64,000 nt of DNA from CAYVTM01 sp964454645. GTDB taxonomy: Bacteria; Bacteroidota; Bacteroidia; Sphingobacteriales; Sphingobacteriaceae. The notes beneath the pieces were generated by a model. That model searched no databases and was not told the DNA's origin. It saw only the letters and a list, made by a program, of their open reading frames with translations. Below are positions 15,558 through 25,473 of this stretch, piece after piece (the first letter of the stretch is position 1; each line of letters opens with the position of its first letter). A program made the translations under genes and the position numbers. Location: contig CAYVTM010000004.1 of the NCBI GenBank assembly GCA_964454645.1, positions 62,001 through 126,000 of the forward strand, given 5' to 3'.

Positions 15558-17021
15558 TTGAAAACCTTAAACGAACTTCTAAAAAATGTTGACGTAATTG
15601 CTGTAAAGGGTAAGACCGGACAGTTGGTTACATCCCTTTGTTTCGACTCGAGAAAAGTAGAGAAACAATCGGCATTTTTTGCTGTTCGCGGGCTAGTAGC
15701 TGATGGCCATCAGTTTATCGGGTCTGCAATTACTAAAGGAGCAAGTGTGATTGTCTGCGAAGAATTACCCGCAGATTTATCGGATACATGCAGCTATATA
15801 CAGGTTGAAAATACAACGAAGGCAATGGGATGGATGGCTGCAAATTTTTACGATCACCCTTCCGAAAAAATAAAGCTGTTAGGAATTACAGGTACCAACG
15901 GGAAAACAACGGTTGCGACTTTAGCTTATAAATTATTTCGTTTGCTAGGATATAAAGTTGGATTAATTTCTACGGTTGAAAATAAGATCAACGACCGGAT
16001 CTTTCCTTCCTCTCATACTACGCCCGATACCTTGCAACTGAACGAGTTGCTGTTGAAAATGATTGAGCAGGGCTGCGAATATTGCTTTATGGAAGTAAGC
16101 TCGCATGCCGTTGTACAGGAGCGGATAGCAGGACTGCATTATACAGGTGGAGTCTTTACAAATTTATCGCACGATCATCTCGACTTTCACAAAACCTTTG
16201 ATGCATATATCAAGGCCAAAAAACAATTCTTCGATCAACTTCCGGCAAATGCTTTTGCATTGGTGAACAACGATGATAAACGTTCTCCGGTATTGCTTCA
16301 AAATACGCAAGCTTATAAGAAAAGTTATGCATTACAGGCAATGGCCGACTTCAAAGCAAAGCTTATCGAAAATCGTTTCTCTGGACTATTATTACGTATT
16401 GACCATGATGAAGTTTGGTTTAAACTAATCGGAAGTTTTAATGCTTATAATCTTCTGGCTGTGTATGCTACGGCTTTATTATTGGAACAAGATCGTTTGC
16501 AGGTACTTACTTTATTAAGCGGTTTGAACGGTGCCGAAGGGCGCTTCGATTATTTTGTATCGGAGAATGGTGTTGTGGGAATTATTGATTATGCTCATAC
16601 TCCCGATGCCGTGAAAAATGTGTTGCAAACGATTAATAATATCCGCGAGGGAAACGAAAAAGTAATTACAGTGATCGGTTGCGGAGGCGACAGAGATAAA
16701 GCAAAACGCCCGGTGATGGCAGAAGTGGCAAGTAAGTTAAGTGATAAAGTGATACTTACTTCCGATAATCCGCGCACCGAAGACCCTGCGGAAATTATTC
16801 GCGAGATGGAAGCAGGAATAAGCATTAGCAATAAAAGAAAAACATTAAGCATACAGGAACGCAAGGAGGCTATACGTACAGCATGCCATCTGGCACAGCC
16901 CGGAGATATTATTCTATTGGCAGGAAAGGGACATGAGAAGTATCAGGAAATACAAGGAGTAAAATATCCTTTCGATGATAAAGAAGTATTGTTGGAAGCA
17001 TTTAACACATTGAGGAATTAA
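15558..17021 (+). CDS. murE: UDP-MurNAc-L-Ala-D-Glu:meso-DAP ligase MurE
   Basis: ATP-dependent cytosolic ligase adding the third residue of the peptidoglycan stem. The 487-residue protein has the P-loop ITGTNGKTT (about 110-118), the HDHLDFHKT segment (about 201-209) and DNPRTEDP (about 403-410); the DNPR motif is the accepted mark of enzymes specific for meso-diaminopimelate. Translation starts at a TTG one base after the ftsI stop codon; the next residues KTLNELLKNV fit the usual MurE beginning, and no ATG occurs near. The rare start codon may lower its translation or depend on coupling with ftsI. Confidence 0.95.
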   Translation: MKTLNELLKNVDVIAVKGKTGQLVTSLCFDSRKVEKQSAFFAVRGLVADGHQFIGSAITKGASVIVCEELPADLSDTCSYIQVENTTKAMGWMAANFYDHPSEKIKLLGITGTNGKTTVATLAYKLFRLLGYKVGLISTVENKINDRIFPSSHTTPDTLQLNELLLKMIEQGCEYCFMEVSSHAVVQERIAGLHYTGGVFTNLSHDHLDFHKTFDAYIKAKKQFFDQLPANAFALVNNDDKRSPVLLQNTQAYKKSYALQAMADFKAKLIENRFSGLLLRIDHDEVWFKLIGSFNAYNLLAVYATALLLEQDRLQVLTLLSGLNGAEGRFDYFVSENGVVGIIDYAHTPDAVKNVLQTINNIREGNEKVITVIGCGGDRDKAKRPVMAEVASKLSDKVILTSDNPRTEDPAEIIREMEAGISISNKRKTLSIQERKEAIRTACHLAQPGDIILLAGKGHEKYQEIQGVKYPFDDKEVLLEAFNTLRN

Positions 17022-17038
17022 ACTTAACACCATAGCAA

Positions 17039-18292
17039 ATGTTATATTACCTTTTCACATACCTCGACCAACAGTTCGACATCCCCGGAGCGGGAGTGTT
17101 CCAATACATTACTTTCCGCACAACTATGGCGGTAATTCTGTCATTGTGTATTTCTTTGCTGATGGGAAAACGTTTGATTGCGTATCTGCACAGAAAACAA
17201 GTAGGAGAAACTATTCGTGATTTAGGTTTAGAAGGACAGAAAGAAAAACAAGGAACCCCGACTATGGGTGGTTTAATTATTCTTGCTGCCATTATTATTC
17301 CAACCTTATTGTTTGCGAAACTGAATAATATATACATTATCTTAATGTTAGTGACGACAGTATGGATGGGAACGATTGGTTTTATTGATGATTACATCAA
17401 AGTATTTAAGAAAAATAAAGAAGGCTTAGCCGGCAGATTTAAAATTGTAGGTCAGGTTGGTTTGGGTTTAATTATCGGGTATACCATGTTCTTTCATGAT
17501 GATATTGTTGTACGTGAAAAAATCCCCGCAGAACAAAAAGGATTAAGCCAGTACCAGAGCTTTGCAGAATCGGACAGTAAAAAGGAAGCCTACTACATTA
17601 CCGAAGAGGTGAAATCTACAAAGACGAATGTTCCGTTCTACAAGAATAATGAGTTTGATTATGCGAAATTATTAAGCTTCCTGGGTGATGGTTTTGAGAA
17701 ATATGCATTCTGGATTTTTATTCCCATCGTCATTCTCATCATTGCCGCGGTATCGAATGGGGCAAATATTACAGATGGTATAGACGGATTAGCAACGGGT
17801 ACTTCGGCTATTATCGGAGCTACTTTAGCGGTACTGGCTTATGTATCGGGTAATATGGTCTTTGCCGATTACCTCAACATTATGTATATCCCCAATTCCG
17901 GGGAGCTGGTGATTTTTGCCGGTGCTTTTTTGGGAGCCTGTATCGGATTTTTATGGTACAATGCCTATCCGGCACAAGTATTTATGGGCGATACAGGGAG
18001 TCTTGCCATAGGAGGTATCATTGCATCGTATGCGATTGTTATTCGTAAAGAATTATTGATACCTATTCTTTGCGGAATTTTTCTGATAGAAAATATGTCG
18101 GTGATCTTACAGGTTGGATATTTCAAATACACGAAGAAAAGATATGGTGAAGGAAGAAGGATTTTTAAAATGTCGCCTTTACATCACCATTACCAAAAGA
18201 TGGGATATAGTGAACCGAAAATTGTAACACGCTTTTGGATTGCCGGAATCATGCTGGCAGTAGTAACGATCGTAACCTTGAAGTTAAGATAA
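17039..18292 (+). CDS. mraY: Phospho-N-acetylmuramoyl-pentapeptide transferase MraY
   Basis: Moves phospho-MurNAc-pentapeptide onto undecaprenyl phosphate to give lipid I at the inner membrane. The 417-residue polytopic protein carries the GTPTMGG motif (about 72-78), the catalytic IDDYIKV (about 116-122), NITDGIDGLATG (about 242-253) and the histidine motif PLHHHYQ (about 381-387). It is longer than the roughly 360-residue E. coli enzyme because of a hydrophilic insertion at about 160-205 between membrane helices, common in this phylum. Confidence 0.96.
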   Translation: MLYYLFTYLDQQFDIPGAGVFQYITFRTTMAVILSLCISLLMGKRLIAYLHRKQVGETIRDLGLEGQKEKQGTPTMGGLIILAAIIIPTLLFAKLNNIYIILMLVTTVWMGTIGFIDDYIKVFKKNKEGLAGRFKIVGQVGLGLIIGYTMFFHDDIVVREKIPAEQKGLSQYQSFAESDSKKEAYYITEEVKSTKTNVPFYKNNEFDYAKLLSFLGDGFEKYAFWIFIPIVILIIAAVSNGANITDGIDGLATGTSAIIGATLAVLAYVSGNMVFADYLNIMYIPNSGELVIFAGAFLGACIGFLWYNAYPAQVFMGDTGSLAIGGIIASYAIVIRKELLIPILCGIFLIENMSVILQVGYFKYTKKRYGEGRRIFKMSPLHHHYQKMGYSEPKIVTRFWIAGIMLAVVTIVTLKLR

Positions 18293-18295
18293 ACT

Positions 18296-19633
18296 ATGAA
18301 GAAACGTGTAGTGATATTGGGGGGAGGAGAGAGTGGTGTAGGTACAGCGGTACTTGCATTGAAACAAGGACATGAAGTGTTTCTTTCGGATATGGGGAAA
18401 TTAGCGGAGGAGTATAAAAAAGAGCTGGATGTAAGAGCAGTTCCCTACGAAGAAACGAAACATACCGAATCACTGATTTTGAATGCAGATGTTGTGGTCA
18501 AAAGTCCGGGAATACCTGACTCTGCAGCAATGGTAAAAAAAATTAAGGAACAAGACATTCCGGTTGTTTCGGAGATTGAATTTGCTGCGGAATATACAAA
18601 TGCGAAGATGGTATGTATAACAGGAAGTAACGGGAAAACGACCACAAGCCTGTTAATCTATCACATCCTGAAACAGGCAGGATTGAATGTAGGGTTAGGC
18701 GGGAATATAGGAAAGAGTTTTGCGAAGCAGGTGGCTGAGGAGAATTTTGACATCTATGTCTTGGAGTTAAGCAGTTTTCAGCTGGATGGCATGTATCGCT
18801 TTAAAGCCGATATCGCAATCCTCCTGAACATTACTCCCGATCATCTGGATCGTTACGATTATAGTATGCAAAAGTATGTGGAATCGAAATTCCGCATTAC
18901 GCAAAACCAGGGGCCGGAAGATTATTTTATTTATTGTGCCGATGATGATGAAACAATGAAGGAGTTTAAGAAGCACACATTTACGATGAAAACAATTCCT
19001 TTTTCAATTCATAAAACATTTGAAGAAGGGGCTTATATGAAAGCTGAAAATTTAATTATACAATTAAACAAAGAACAATTTACTATGACTATCCAAGAGC
19101 TGGCATTACAAGGGAAACACAATCTGTATAATTCCATGGCATCGGGAATTGCAGCGAGAATTTTAGAGATTCGCAGCGAATCACTGAAAGAGAGCCTGGC
19201 AGATTTTAAAAATGTTGAACATCGTTTAGAACATGTCGCGAAAATTCAGGGCATCGATTTTATCAACGACAGTAAGGCTACCAATGTTAATTCAACCTGG
19301 TATGCTTTAGAAAGTATGACCAATCCTGTCGTATGGATTGTTGGCGGTGTTGATAAAGGAAACGATTATTCGATGCTTAAAAATTTAGTGCGCGAAAAAG
19401 TGAAGGCGATTGTTTGCCTGGGAAAAGATAACAGTAAAATTCACGAAGCTTTTGAAGATGATGTGGATATAATCGTGAATACACTTTCCGCTTCCGAGGC
19501 AACTCAGGTTGCTTATCACCTGGCTAAAAAGGGAGATACCGTATTACTTTCGCCGGCATGTGCAAGCTTCGACCTGTTTAAAAATTATCAGGATCGCGGC
19601 GATCAGTTTAAAGCGGCAGTAAAAGAATTATAA
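18296..19633 (+). CDS. murD: UDP-MurNAc-L-alanine:D-glutamate ligase MurD
   Basis: Adds D-glutamate to UDP-MurNAc-L-alanine with ATP, in the cytosol. The 445-residue protein starts with a Rossmann-like GGGESGVGTA (about 9-18), then the ATP loop ITGSNGKTT (about 108-116), the NITPDHLDRY segment (about 178-187) and DSKATN (about 324-329). It sits 3 bp after mraY and 11 bp before ftsW. Confidence 0.96.
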   Translation: MKKRVVILGGGESGVGTAVLALKQGHEVFLSDMGKLAEEYKKELDVRAVPYEETKHTESLILNADVVVKSPGIPDSAAMVKKIKEQDIPVVSEIEFAAEYTNAKMVCITGSNGKTTTSLLIYHILKQAGLNVGLGGNIGKSFAKQVAEENFDIYVLELSSFQLDGMYRFKADIAILLNITPDHLDRYDYSMQKYVESKFRITQNQGPEDYFIYCADDDETMKEFKKHTFTMKTIPFSIHKTFEEGAYMKAENLIIQLNKEQFTMTIQELALQGKHNLYNSMASGIAARILEIRSESLKESLADFKNVEHRLEHVAKIQGIDFINDSKATNVNSTWYALESMTNPVVWIVGGVDKGNDYSMLKNLVREKVKAIVCLGKDNSKIHEAFEDDVDIIVNTLSASEATQVAYHLAKKGDTVLLSPACASFDLFKNYQDRGDQFKAAVKEL

Positions 19634-19644
19634 TACAATAAAAA

Positions 19645-20787
19645 ATGAACTGGCTGTTAAATAAAACAAGAGGAGATATTTATATATGGATCGTAGTATT
19701 CTTTCTATCGATCTTTTCCCTGCTTGCGGTATATAGCTCTACAGGTACGCTTGCTTTTAAATACCAATCGGGTAATACCGAATATTATTTAATCAAGCAT
19801 CTTACTTTAATGGTTGCCGGTTTGATACTTATGTATTATGCGCATTTAGTTAATTACAGATATTATTCCAAGATCGCACAGATATTAATCTTTCTGTCGA
19901 TTCCCTTGTTGTTATATACACTCTTGTTCGGCAGTGAAATTAATCAGGCAAGCCGGTGGATTACCATCCCTATAATCGGTCAGTCGTTTCAAACCTCCGA
20001 CCTTGCAAAGCTTGCCCTTATTATGTTCCTAGCAAGAGAGCTTTCCAAACGCCAGGAGAATATTAAAGATTTTAAGAAATCTTTTTTGCCGATAATATTC
20101 TCTGTTGTTGTAGTAATCGGACTGATCGCTCCGGCAAATTTTTCAACAGCTTTGATGCTCTTTGCAACCTGTTGCTTGATTATGCTGATCGGTAGAATTA
20201 GTTTTAAACAAATTGCTTTAACCTGTTTGGTGGGAGCGGTTGTATTAAGTTTGGTTGTATTCTTTGGTCCGCGTCGCGATACCTATCGTTCCCGCGTGGA
20301 AGCTTTTATTCATCAGGAAAAGGCCGACCCCGATAAAAGTTTTCAATCCGATCAATCGAAAATTGCCATTGCTTCGGGAGGGCTGCTTGGCAAAGGTCCG
20401 GGGAACAGTACACAGCGTAATTATTTACCACATCCTTATTCTGATTTTATCTATTCCATCATCATCGAAGAATATGGAATTATTGGAGGGGTGTTCATCA
20501 TTATATTATACCTGGTCTTTCTGTACCGGTCGATAAAGATAGTCACTAAGGCTCCAAAAGCGTTTGGGGCATTGCTAGCCTGTGGGCTCAGTTTCAGTTT
20601 AGTGATCCAGGCATTCGCCAACATGGCGGTTGCGGTGAACTTACTCCCCGTTACGGGAGTGCCTTTACCGCTGGTAAGTATGGGTGGTACCTCGATTTTA
20701 TTTACAAGTATCGCTTTTGGAATTATCTTAAGCGTAAGCCGCGATATTGAAGAGGCGGAGAAAGGAGCGCAGGGTGAAACAGCCTAA
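19645..20787 (+). CDS. ftsW: SEDS-family peptidoglycan polymerase FtsW
   Basis: Polymerises lipid II at the septum together with the class B PBP encoded upstream. The 380-residue protein shows about ten hydrophobic segments, the RxxxW-containing ASRWI segment (about 104-108), a large loop with the family motif SDQSKIAIASGGLLGKGPG (about 234-252), and the C-terminal GVPLPLVSMGG (about 338-348). Place in the dcw cluster favours FtsW over RodA. The end overlaps the GTG start of murG by 14 bp. Confidence 0.94.
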   Translation: MNWLLNKTRGDIYIWIVVFFLSIFSLLAVYSSTGTLAFKYQSGNTEYYLIKHLTLMVAGLILMYYAHLVNYRYYSKIAQILIFLSIPLLLYTLLFGSEINQASRWITIPIIGQSFQTSDLAKLALIMFLARELSKRQENIKDFKKSFLPIIFSVVVVIGLIAPANFSTALMLFATCCLIMLIGRISFKQIALTCLVGAVVLSLVVFFGPRRDTYRSRVEAFIHQEKADPDKSFQSDQSKIAIASGGLLGKGPGNSTQRNYLPHPYSDFIYSIIIEEYGIIGGVFIIILYLVFLYRSIKIVTKAPKAFGALLACGLSFSLVIQAFANMAVAVNLLPVTGVPLPLVSMGGTSILFTSIAFGIILSVSRDIEEAEKGAQGETA

Positions 20788-21880
20788 AATTATTATCAGC
20801 GGCGGAGGTACCGGAGGGCATGTGTTTCCGGCAATTGCTATTGCCAATGCGATACGGAAGAAAAATCCTCAAAGCAAAATACTGTTCGTAGGTGCTGAGG
20901 GAAAAATTGAAATGGAGAAAGTGCCTGCCGCAGGTTACGAAATTGTCGGACTGAATATTCGCGGATTGCAAAGAAATCTTTCGGCAGAAAATTTAAAATT
21001 CCCGTTTCGGTTGATAGGCAGTTTGATGAAGGCCTTGCGAATCATTAAAAATTTTAAACCCGATGTTGCCGTAGGAGTAGGGGGCTATGCTTCGGGACCG
21101 ATGCTATATATGGCTTCGCTGAAGAAGATTCCGTATATTATTCAGGAGCAAAATTCCTATGCCGGTATTACCAACAAAATGCTGGGAAAAAAAGCTGAAA
21201 AAATATGTGTGGCATTTGAGGGAATGGATAAGTTTTTCCCTGCAGATAAAATTTTATTTACAGGAAATCCTTTGCGCGAGAGCATAGGGTCCAATACCGT
21301 CAGTAAAGCTGAAGCGCTTGTAGAATTAGGGCTCGAAGCGAATAAGAAAACAATCTTAGTGATTGGCGGAAGCTTAGGTGCGCGCACCCTGAATGAAAGT
21401 GTTTTGAAGGATTTACACAAACTCATAGCTGCCGATGTACAATTGATATGGCAATGTGGGAAAGCGTACTATTCCACAATTGTTGAAAATGTGAGCCCTG
21501 AAGAGCCGAAAGGAGTAAGGATATTTGAATTTATAAGTAGCATGGACATGGTGTATGCCGCTGCCGACCTGATTATTTCCCGTGCAGGAGCAGGTACCAT
21601 TTCCGAATTATGCTTAATAAAAAAACCGGTGATTTTAGTACCGTCGCCAAATGTTGCCGAAGACCATCAAACAAAAAACGCATTGGCATTAACAACACAG
21701 GCAGCAGCAATATTGGTAAAAGATGCAGAAGCAAGAGAGGTATTGATTGACACAGCTTTGATGCTCCTGGGAAATGAAGAGAAGCTGGAAAAGCTTTCCG
21801 AAAATATTACAAAGCTGGGAATTGCGGATGCAGCCGGCCGCATAGCGGATGAAGTGTTAAAACTGGCAAATAAAAAATAA
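20774..21880 (+). CDS. murG: Lipid II synthase, GlcNAc transferase MurG
   Basis: Transfers GlcNAc from UDP-GlcNAc to lipid I on the inner face of the membrane. The 368-residue protein has the N-terminal GGTGGHVFPA (about 11-20), IQEQNSYAG (about 126-134), GGSLGAR (about 197-203) and SRAGAGTISEL (about 270-280), the donor-site motif. I start it at the GTG at 20774 because a near-perfect Shine-Dalgarno AAAGGAG lies six bases upstream, which is rare in this phylum; a start at 20747 would add nine mostly Arg/Lys/Glu residues to the glycine-rich fold. Confidence 0.95.
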   Translation: MKQPKIIISGGGTGGHVFPAIAIANAIRKKNPQSKILFVGAEGKIEMEKVPAAGYEIVGLNIRGLQRNLSAENLKFPFRLIGSLMKALRIIKNFKPDVAVGVGGYASGPMLYMASLKKIPYIIQEQNSYAGITNKMLGKKAEKICVAFEGMDKFFPADKILFTGNPLRESIGSNTVSKAEALVELGLEANKKTILVIGGSLGARTLNESVLKDLHKLIAADVQLIWQCGKAYYSTIVENVSPEEPKGVRIFEFISSMDMVYAAADLIISRAGAGTISELCLIKKPVILVPSPNVAEDHQTKNALALTTQAAAILVKDAEAREVLIDTALMLLGNEEKLEKLSENITKLGIADAAGRIADEVLKLANKK

Positions 21881-21895
21881 ATTTAAAACCGCTCG

Positions 21896-23272
21896 ATGAA
21901 TAACATAAAGTTAGAACATATTGATAAAGTGTATTTGATAGGTATCGGGGGTATCGGTATGAGCGGGCTTGCACGTTATTTTAAGAAGCGGGGATGCATC
22001 GTTGCAGGATACGATCGTACAGAAACAGCCTTGACAAAATCATTGGCCGATGAGGGCATTGATATTGTTTACGATGACGATATCTCTCAAATTCATTCCG
22101 ACTTTCTTGTTCATGATCCCGGAACAATCGTGATCTATACTCCTGCAGTTCCATCGGATAGCAGGATGTTTAACTTCTTTTCCTCAAACGATTTCGTATT
22201 GCGTAAACGTTCGCAGATACTGGGAATTATTAGTGAAGGATCTTATACCATCGCTGTTGCCGGTACGCATGGTAAGACAACAACTTCCTGTATCATTGCA
22301 CATATACTTAAACATACCGGATACGATTGTTCTGCATTTCTGGGTGGTATTGCCGTGAATTACAATTCGAATGTATTGTTTGGAGATAATAATGTATTGG
22401 TTGTAGAAGCAGATGAGTTTGACCGTTCTTTCTTAGCCCTGCATCCCGATATTGCAATTGTTACTTCTATGGATGCCGATCATCTGGATATCTACGGAGA
22501 TAAAAATCATTTGGAAGAATCCTTCCGCTTATTTGCTTCACAGGTGAAACGTGCGGGAAAGCTTATCTATAAATATAATTTGCCCATACGTAAAGAAGGA
22601 TTGAGCTATGGGCTAAATACCAGCAGCTCCGATTTTATTGCGCATAACATCCGCATCGAAAACGGAAACTACTATTTCGATTTTCGTGTCGGCAAAAAAA
22701 ATATTAAACATTTACAATTGGGATTGCCCGGATTGCATAATGTTGAGAATGCTACTGCCGCTGTTGCCGTTGCTTTGTTGTTGGGAATTGATGAAGAAAA
22801 AATACGTGCGGCTTTGGCATCGTTCAAAGGAGTGAAACGCAGATTCGAGTCTATCCTTAAGAACGACCGATATGTGTACATCGACGACTATGCCCATCAT
22901 CCGGAAGAATTACGGGCATGTATCAATTCGGTGAAGCAATTGTACCCTTCGCGTAAGCTGACAGCGATCTTTCAGCCGCATTTATATTCACGTACACGCG
23001 ACTTCGCACAAGGCTTTGCCGAAGTGTTGGGAACGGTAGATGATTTAATACTGCTGGATATTTATCCGGCACGGGAACTACCGATACAAGGTGTCAGCTC
23101 GGAGATGCTTTTGAAAAAAATTAATCTGGAACATAAAGTTGTTTGTTCGAAAGAAAATTTAATACAGGAATTAAGTAAGCATACATTAGATATAGTACTT
23201 ACAGTTGGGGCAGGCGATATTGATACCATGGTTCAACCGATTAAAGAATTATTGAGCAATGAAAAGGATTAA
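21896..23272 (+). CDS. murC: UDP-MurNAc:L-alanine ligase MurC
   Basis: Attaches the first amino acid to UDP-MurNAc, an ATP-dependent cytosolic step. The 458-residue protein has GIGGIGMSGLA (about 17-27), the ATP loop AGTHGKTTT (about 122-130), the DEFDRSFL substrate segment (about 178-185), MDADHLDIYGD (about 198-208) and DDYAHHPEE (about 332-340). The order murG-murC-ftsQ is the usual one. Its end overlaps ftsQ by 14 bp. Confidence 0.96.
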   Translation: MNNIKLEHIDKVYLIGIGGIGMSGLARYFKKRGCIVAGYDRTETALTKSLADEGIDIVYDDDISQIHSDFLVHDPGTIVIYTPAVPSDSRMFNFFSSNDFVLRKRSQILGIISEGSYTIAVAGTHGKTTTSCIIAHILKHTGYDCSAFLGGIAVNYNSNVLFGDNNVLVVEADEFDRSFLALHPDIAIVTSMDADHLDIYGDKNHLEESFRLFASQVKRAGKLIYKYNLPIRKEGLSYGLNTSSSDFIAHNIRIENGNYYFDFRVGKKNIKHLQLGLPGLHNVENATAAVAVALLLGIDEEKIRAALASFKGVKRRFESILKNDRYVYIDDYAHHPEELRACINSVKQLYPSRKLTAIFQPHLYSRTRDFAQGFAEVLGTVDDLILLDIYPARELPIQGVSSEMLLKKINLEHKVVCSKENLIQELSKHTLDIVLTVGAGDIDTMVQPIKELLSNEKD

Positions 23273-24116
23273 CTGGAAAAATATCCTTACATATACTTTA
23301 TGGGCAATTTGTCTGAGCGGACTTATTGCCAGTTTGGCTTTTGTCGAATCGGTACAAAAGGATATGGTCTGTGAAGAGCTGCATATCCGAATCAATAAAG
23401 ATGATCAGAATTACTTTATTAATAAGGACGATATACGCTCAATATTATTCCGTAAAGGAGATTCTTTGGTAGGTTCTCCAACGAAAATGATTAATGTGAA
23501 AGAATTGGAATTCCTGGTTACGGAAAATAAGTATGTGGAGAAAGCAAGTATATATGCCGATATCAAAGGTAATGTACAGGTAGAAGTAACACAACGTAAA
23601 CCCGTGATGCGTGTGTTTGCCCATAACAACAGAAGTTTTTACATTGATACGAAAGGAGCTAAAATGCCTTTGTCGCGGAATTATTCGGCAGATGTATTGG
23701 TTGCTAACGGAAATATCGATGAACCCTATGGGGGGATCTATGATTCCGTAAAAACACAATTGGTGAAAGACTTGTATGAATTATGTATGTATATAAGTAA
23801 GGATGATTTTTGGAATGCGCAGATCGAACAGATCTATGTAAAAGCAAATAAAGATTTGGTATTGATACCGAGGGTAGGCAATCATAAAATTGTCTTTGGT
23901 ACAATCAGTGATATGGAATTGAAATTTGATAACCTGATGATTTTTTATAAACAGGCTTTACCGAAGGTAGGATGGAATACATATTCGGAAATAAATTTAA
24001 AGTATAAGGGACAGATTGTAGCTGTGCGTAGAGGAGTTACAGCTCCTGTATTTGTTCCGAAAAATACTTTGAAAGATTCAACAGAAACTAAAATGAATAT
24101 CGATAAAATTATTTAA
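23259..24116 (+). CDS. ftsQ: FtsQ/DivIB-like cell division protein
   Basis: A 285-residue bitopic protein with a short cytosolic N-terminus, one membrane helix (about 10-28) and a periplasmic domain starting with a POTRA-like stretch containing INKDDIRSIL (about 54-63), followed by a second beta domain. FtsQ is a scaffold of the divisome. Sequence is weakly conserved; position between murC and ftsA is the main evidence. It overlaps murC by 14 bp and shares one base with the ftsA start. Confidence 0.88.
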   Translation: MKRINWKNILTYTLWAICLSGLIASLAFVESVQKDMVCEELHIRINKDDQNYFINKDDIRSILFRKGDSLVGSPTKMINVKELEFLVTENKYVEKASIYADIKGNVQVEVTQRKPVMRVFAHNNRSFYIDTKGAKMPLSRNYSADVLVANGNIDEPYGGIYDSVKTQLVKDLYELCMYISKDDFWNAQIEQIYVKANKDLVLIPRVGNHKIVFGTISDMELKFDNLMIFYKQALPKVGWNTYSEINLKYKGQIVAVRRGVTAPVFVPKNTLKDSTETKMNIDKII

Positions 24117-25453
24117 TGAATTTGAATATGGAAACTAACGAAATTGTAGTAGGACTGGACATTGGGACAACTAAGATTTGTGCAATTGTAGGAAGACGTA
24201 CCGAGCACGGTAAGATTGAAGTATTGGGTATGGGGAAAGCAGAATCTTCGGGAGTTACGCGTGGGGTAGTAACAAATATCGAGAAGACAATCATAGGAAT
24301 ACGTGCAGCGGTGGAAGAAGCCAGCGCAAAGTCGAACGTAGATATTAATGAAGTCATTGTCGGAATTGCCGGTCAGCATATAAAAAGTTTACAACACCGG
24401 GGCATTATTGTTCGCAACAGTACCGAAGATGAGATTTCCCGTAAAGATGTAGATCGTTTGATAGAGGATATGTATCGTTTGATGATGCCTCCCGGAGAAC
24501 AAATTATACATGTACTGCCACAGGAATTTACGGTAGATAACGAACAGGGAATATTAGATCCGATAGGTATGTCGGGTGTACGTTTGGAAGCAAACTTCCA
24601 TGTCATCTCCGGACAAATTACTGCTGCTAACAATATTTATAAGTGTATTACAAAAGCAGATCTTCAAACGGTAGATTTAGTGTTAGAACCGTTGGCATCT
24701 TCCGAAGCCGTATTGAGTGAAGAAGAAAAAGAAGCGGGCGTGGTCTTGGTTGATATTGGCGGTGGAACCACGGACATCGCAATTTTTTACGAAGGTATCA
24801 TCCGTCATACGGCTGTTATACCTTTTGGCGGTAACAGTGTTACCGAAGATATACGTGAGGGTTGTGCAGTAATGAAAAATACTGCAGAAGCATTGAAAAT
24901 ACGTTTTGGCTCTGCATTGGCCGATGAAAACAAAGAAGAAGAAATTATTTCGATACAAGGGCTGAAAGGTCGTGAGCCGAAAGAGGTTTCTGTTAAAAAC
25001 TTAGCCTATATTATTCAGGCGAGAATGGAAGAAATTCTGGAGCAGGTGAAATATGAAATCCAGGCTTCGGGATTTGAAAAGAAAATACGTGCCGGAGCAG
25101 GTATTGTAGTTACCGGTGGTGGCGCACAATTGAAACACATTACACAATTGGTAGAATACGTAACCGGAATTGATGCACGTATCGGATATCCGAATGAGCA
25201 TTTGGCAAAAACAAATGAAGAAGAAATAAAAAGTCCGATGTATTCGACCAGTATTGGTTTAGTGATAAAAGGATTACAGGATGTAGAGATTAAACGCGCT
25301 AAAGGCGAACGTACGGCAGCTCCTGAAAAAGAAACACGTATGGAACGGGAGCAGAGTCAGCGCGAAGGATTTTTCTCGCGATTGATTAAAAAGGGCCACG
25401 ATTTTTTGACTGAAGGGATAGAAGACGAGGACGATAAAAAATTTATTAAATAA
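24116..25453 (+). CDS. ftsA: Cell division protein FtsA
   Basis: Actin-like ATPase that tethers FtsZ to the membrane. The 445-residue protein begins with the phosphate-1 motif GLDIGTTKICAIVG (about 13-26), has an SHS2-like subdomain (about 85-165), the phosphate-2 motif VDIGGGTTDIA (about 212-222), the adenosine motif VTGGGAQL (about 338-345) and an amphipathic C-terminal segment GFFSRLIKKGHDFL (about 421-434) that should bind the membrane. The first ATG shares a base with the ftsQ stop; a second ATG at 24128 is an equally possible start. Confidence 0.95.
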   Translation: MNLNMETNEIVVGLDIGTTKICAIVGRRTEHGKIEVLGMGKAESSGVTRGVVTNIEKTIIGIRAAVEEASAKSNVDINEVIVGIAGQHIKSLQHRGIIVRNSTEDEISRKDVDRLIEDMYRLMMPPGEQIIHVLPQEFTVDNEQGILDPIGMSGVRLEANFHVISGQITAANNIYKCITKADLQTVDLVLEPLASSEAVLSEEEKEAGVVLVDIGGGTTDIAIFYEGIIRHTAVIPFGGNSVTEDIREGCAVMKNTAEALKIRFGSALADENKEEEIISIQGLKGREPKEVSVKNLAYIIQARMEEILEQVKYEIQASGFEKKIRAGAGIVVTGGGAQLKHITQLVEYVTGIDARIGYPNEHLAKTNEEEIKSPMYSTSIGLVIKGLQDVEIKRAKGERTAAPEKETRMEREQSQREGFFSRLIKKGHDFLTEGIEDEDDKKFIK

Positions 25454-25473
25454 GAAACCTAAAACAGAAGAAT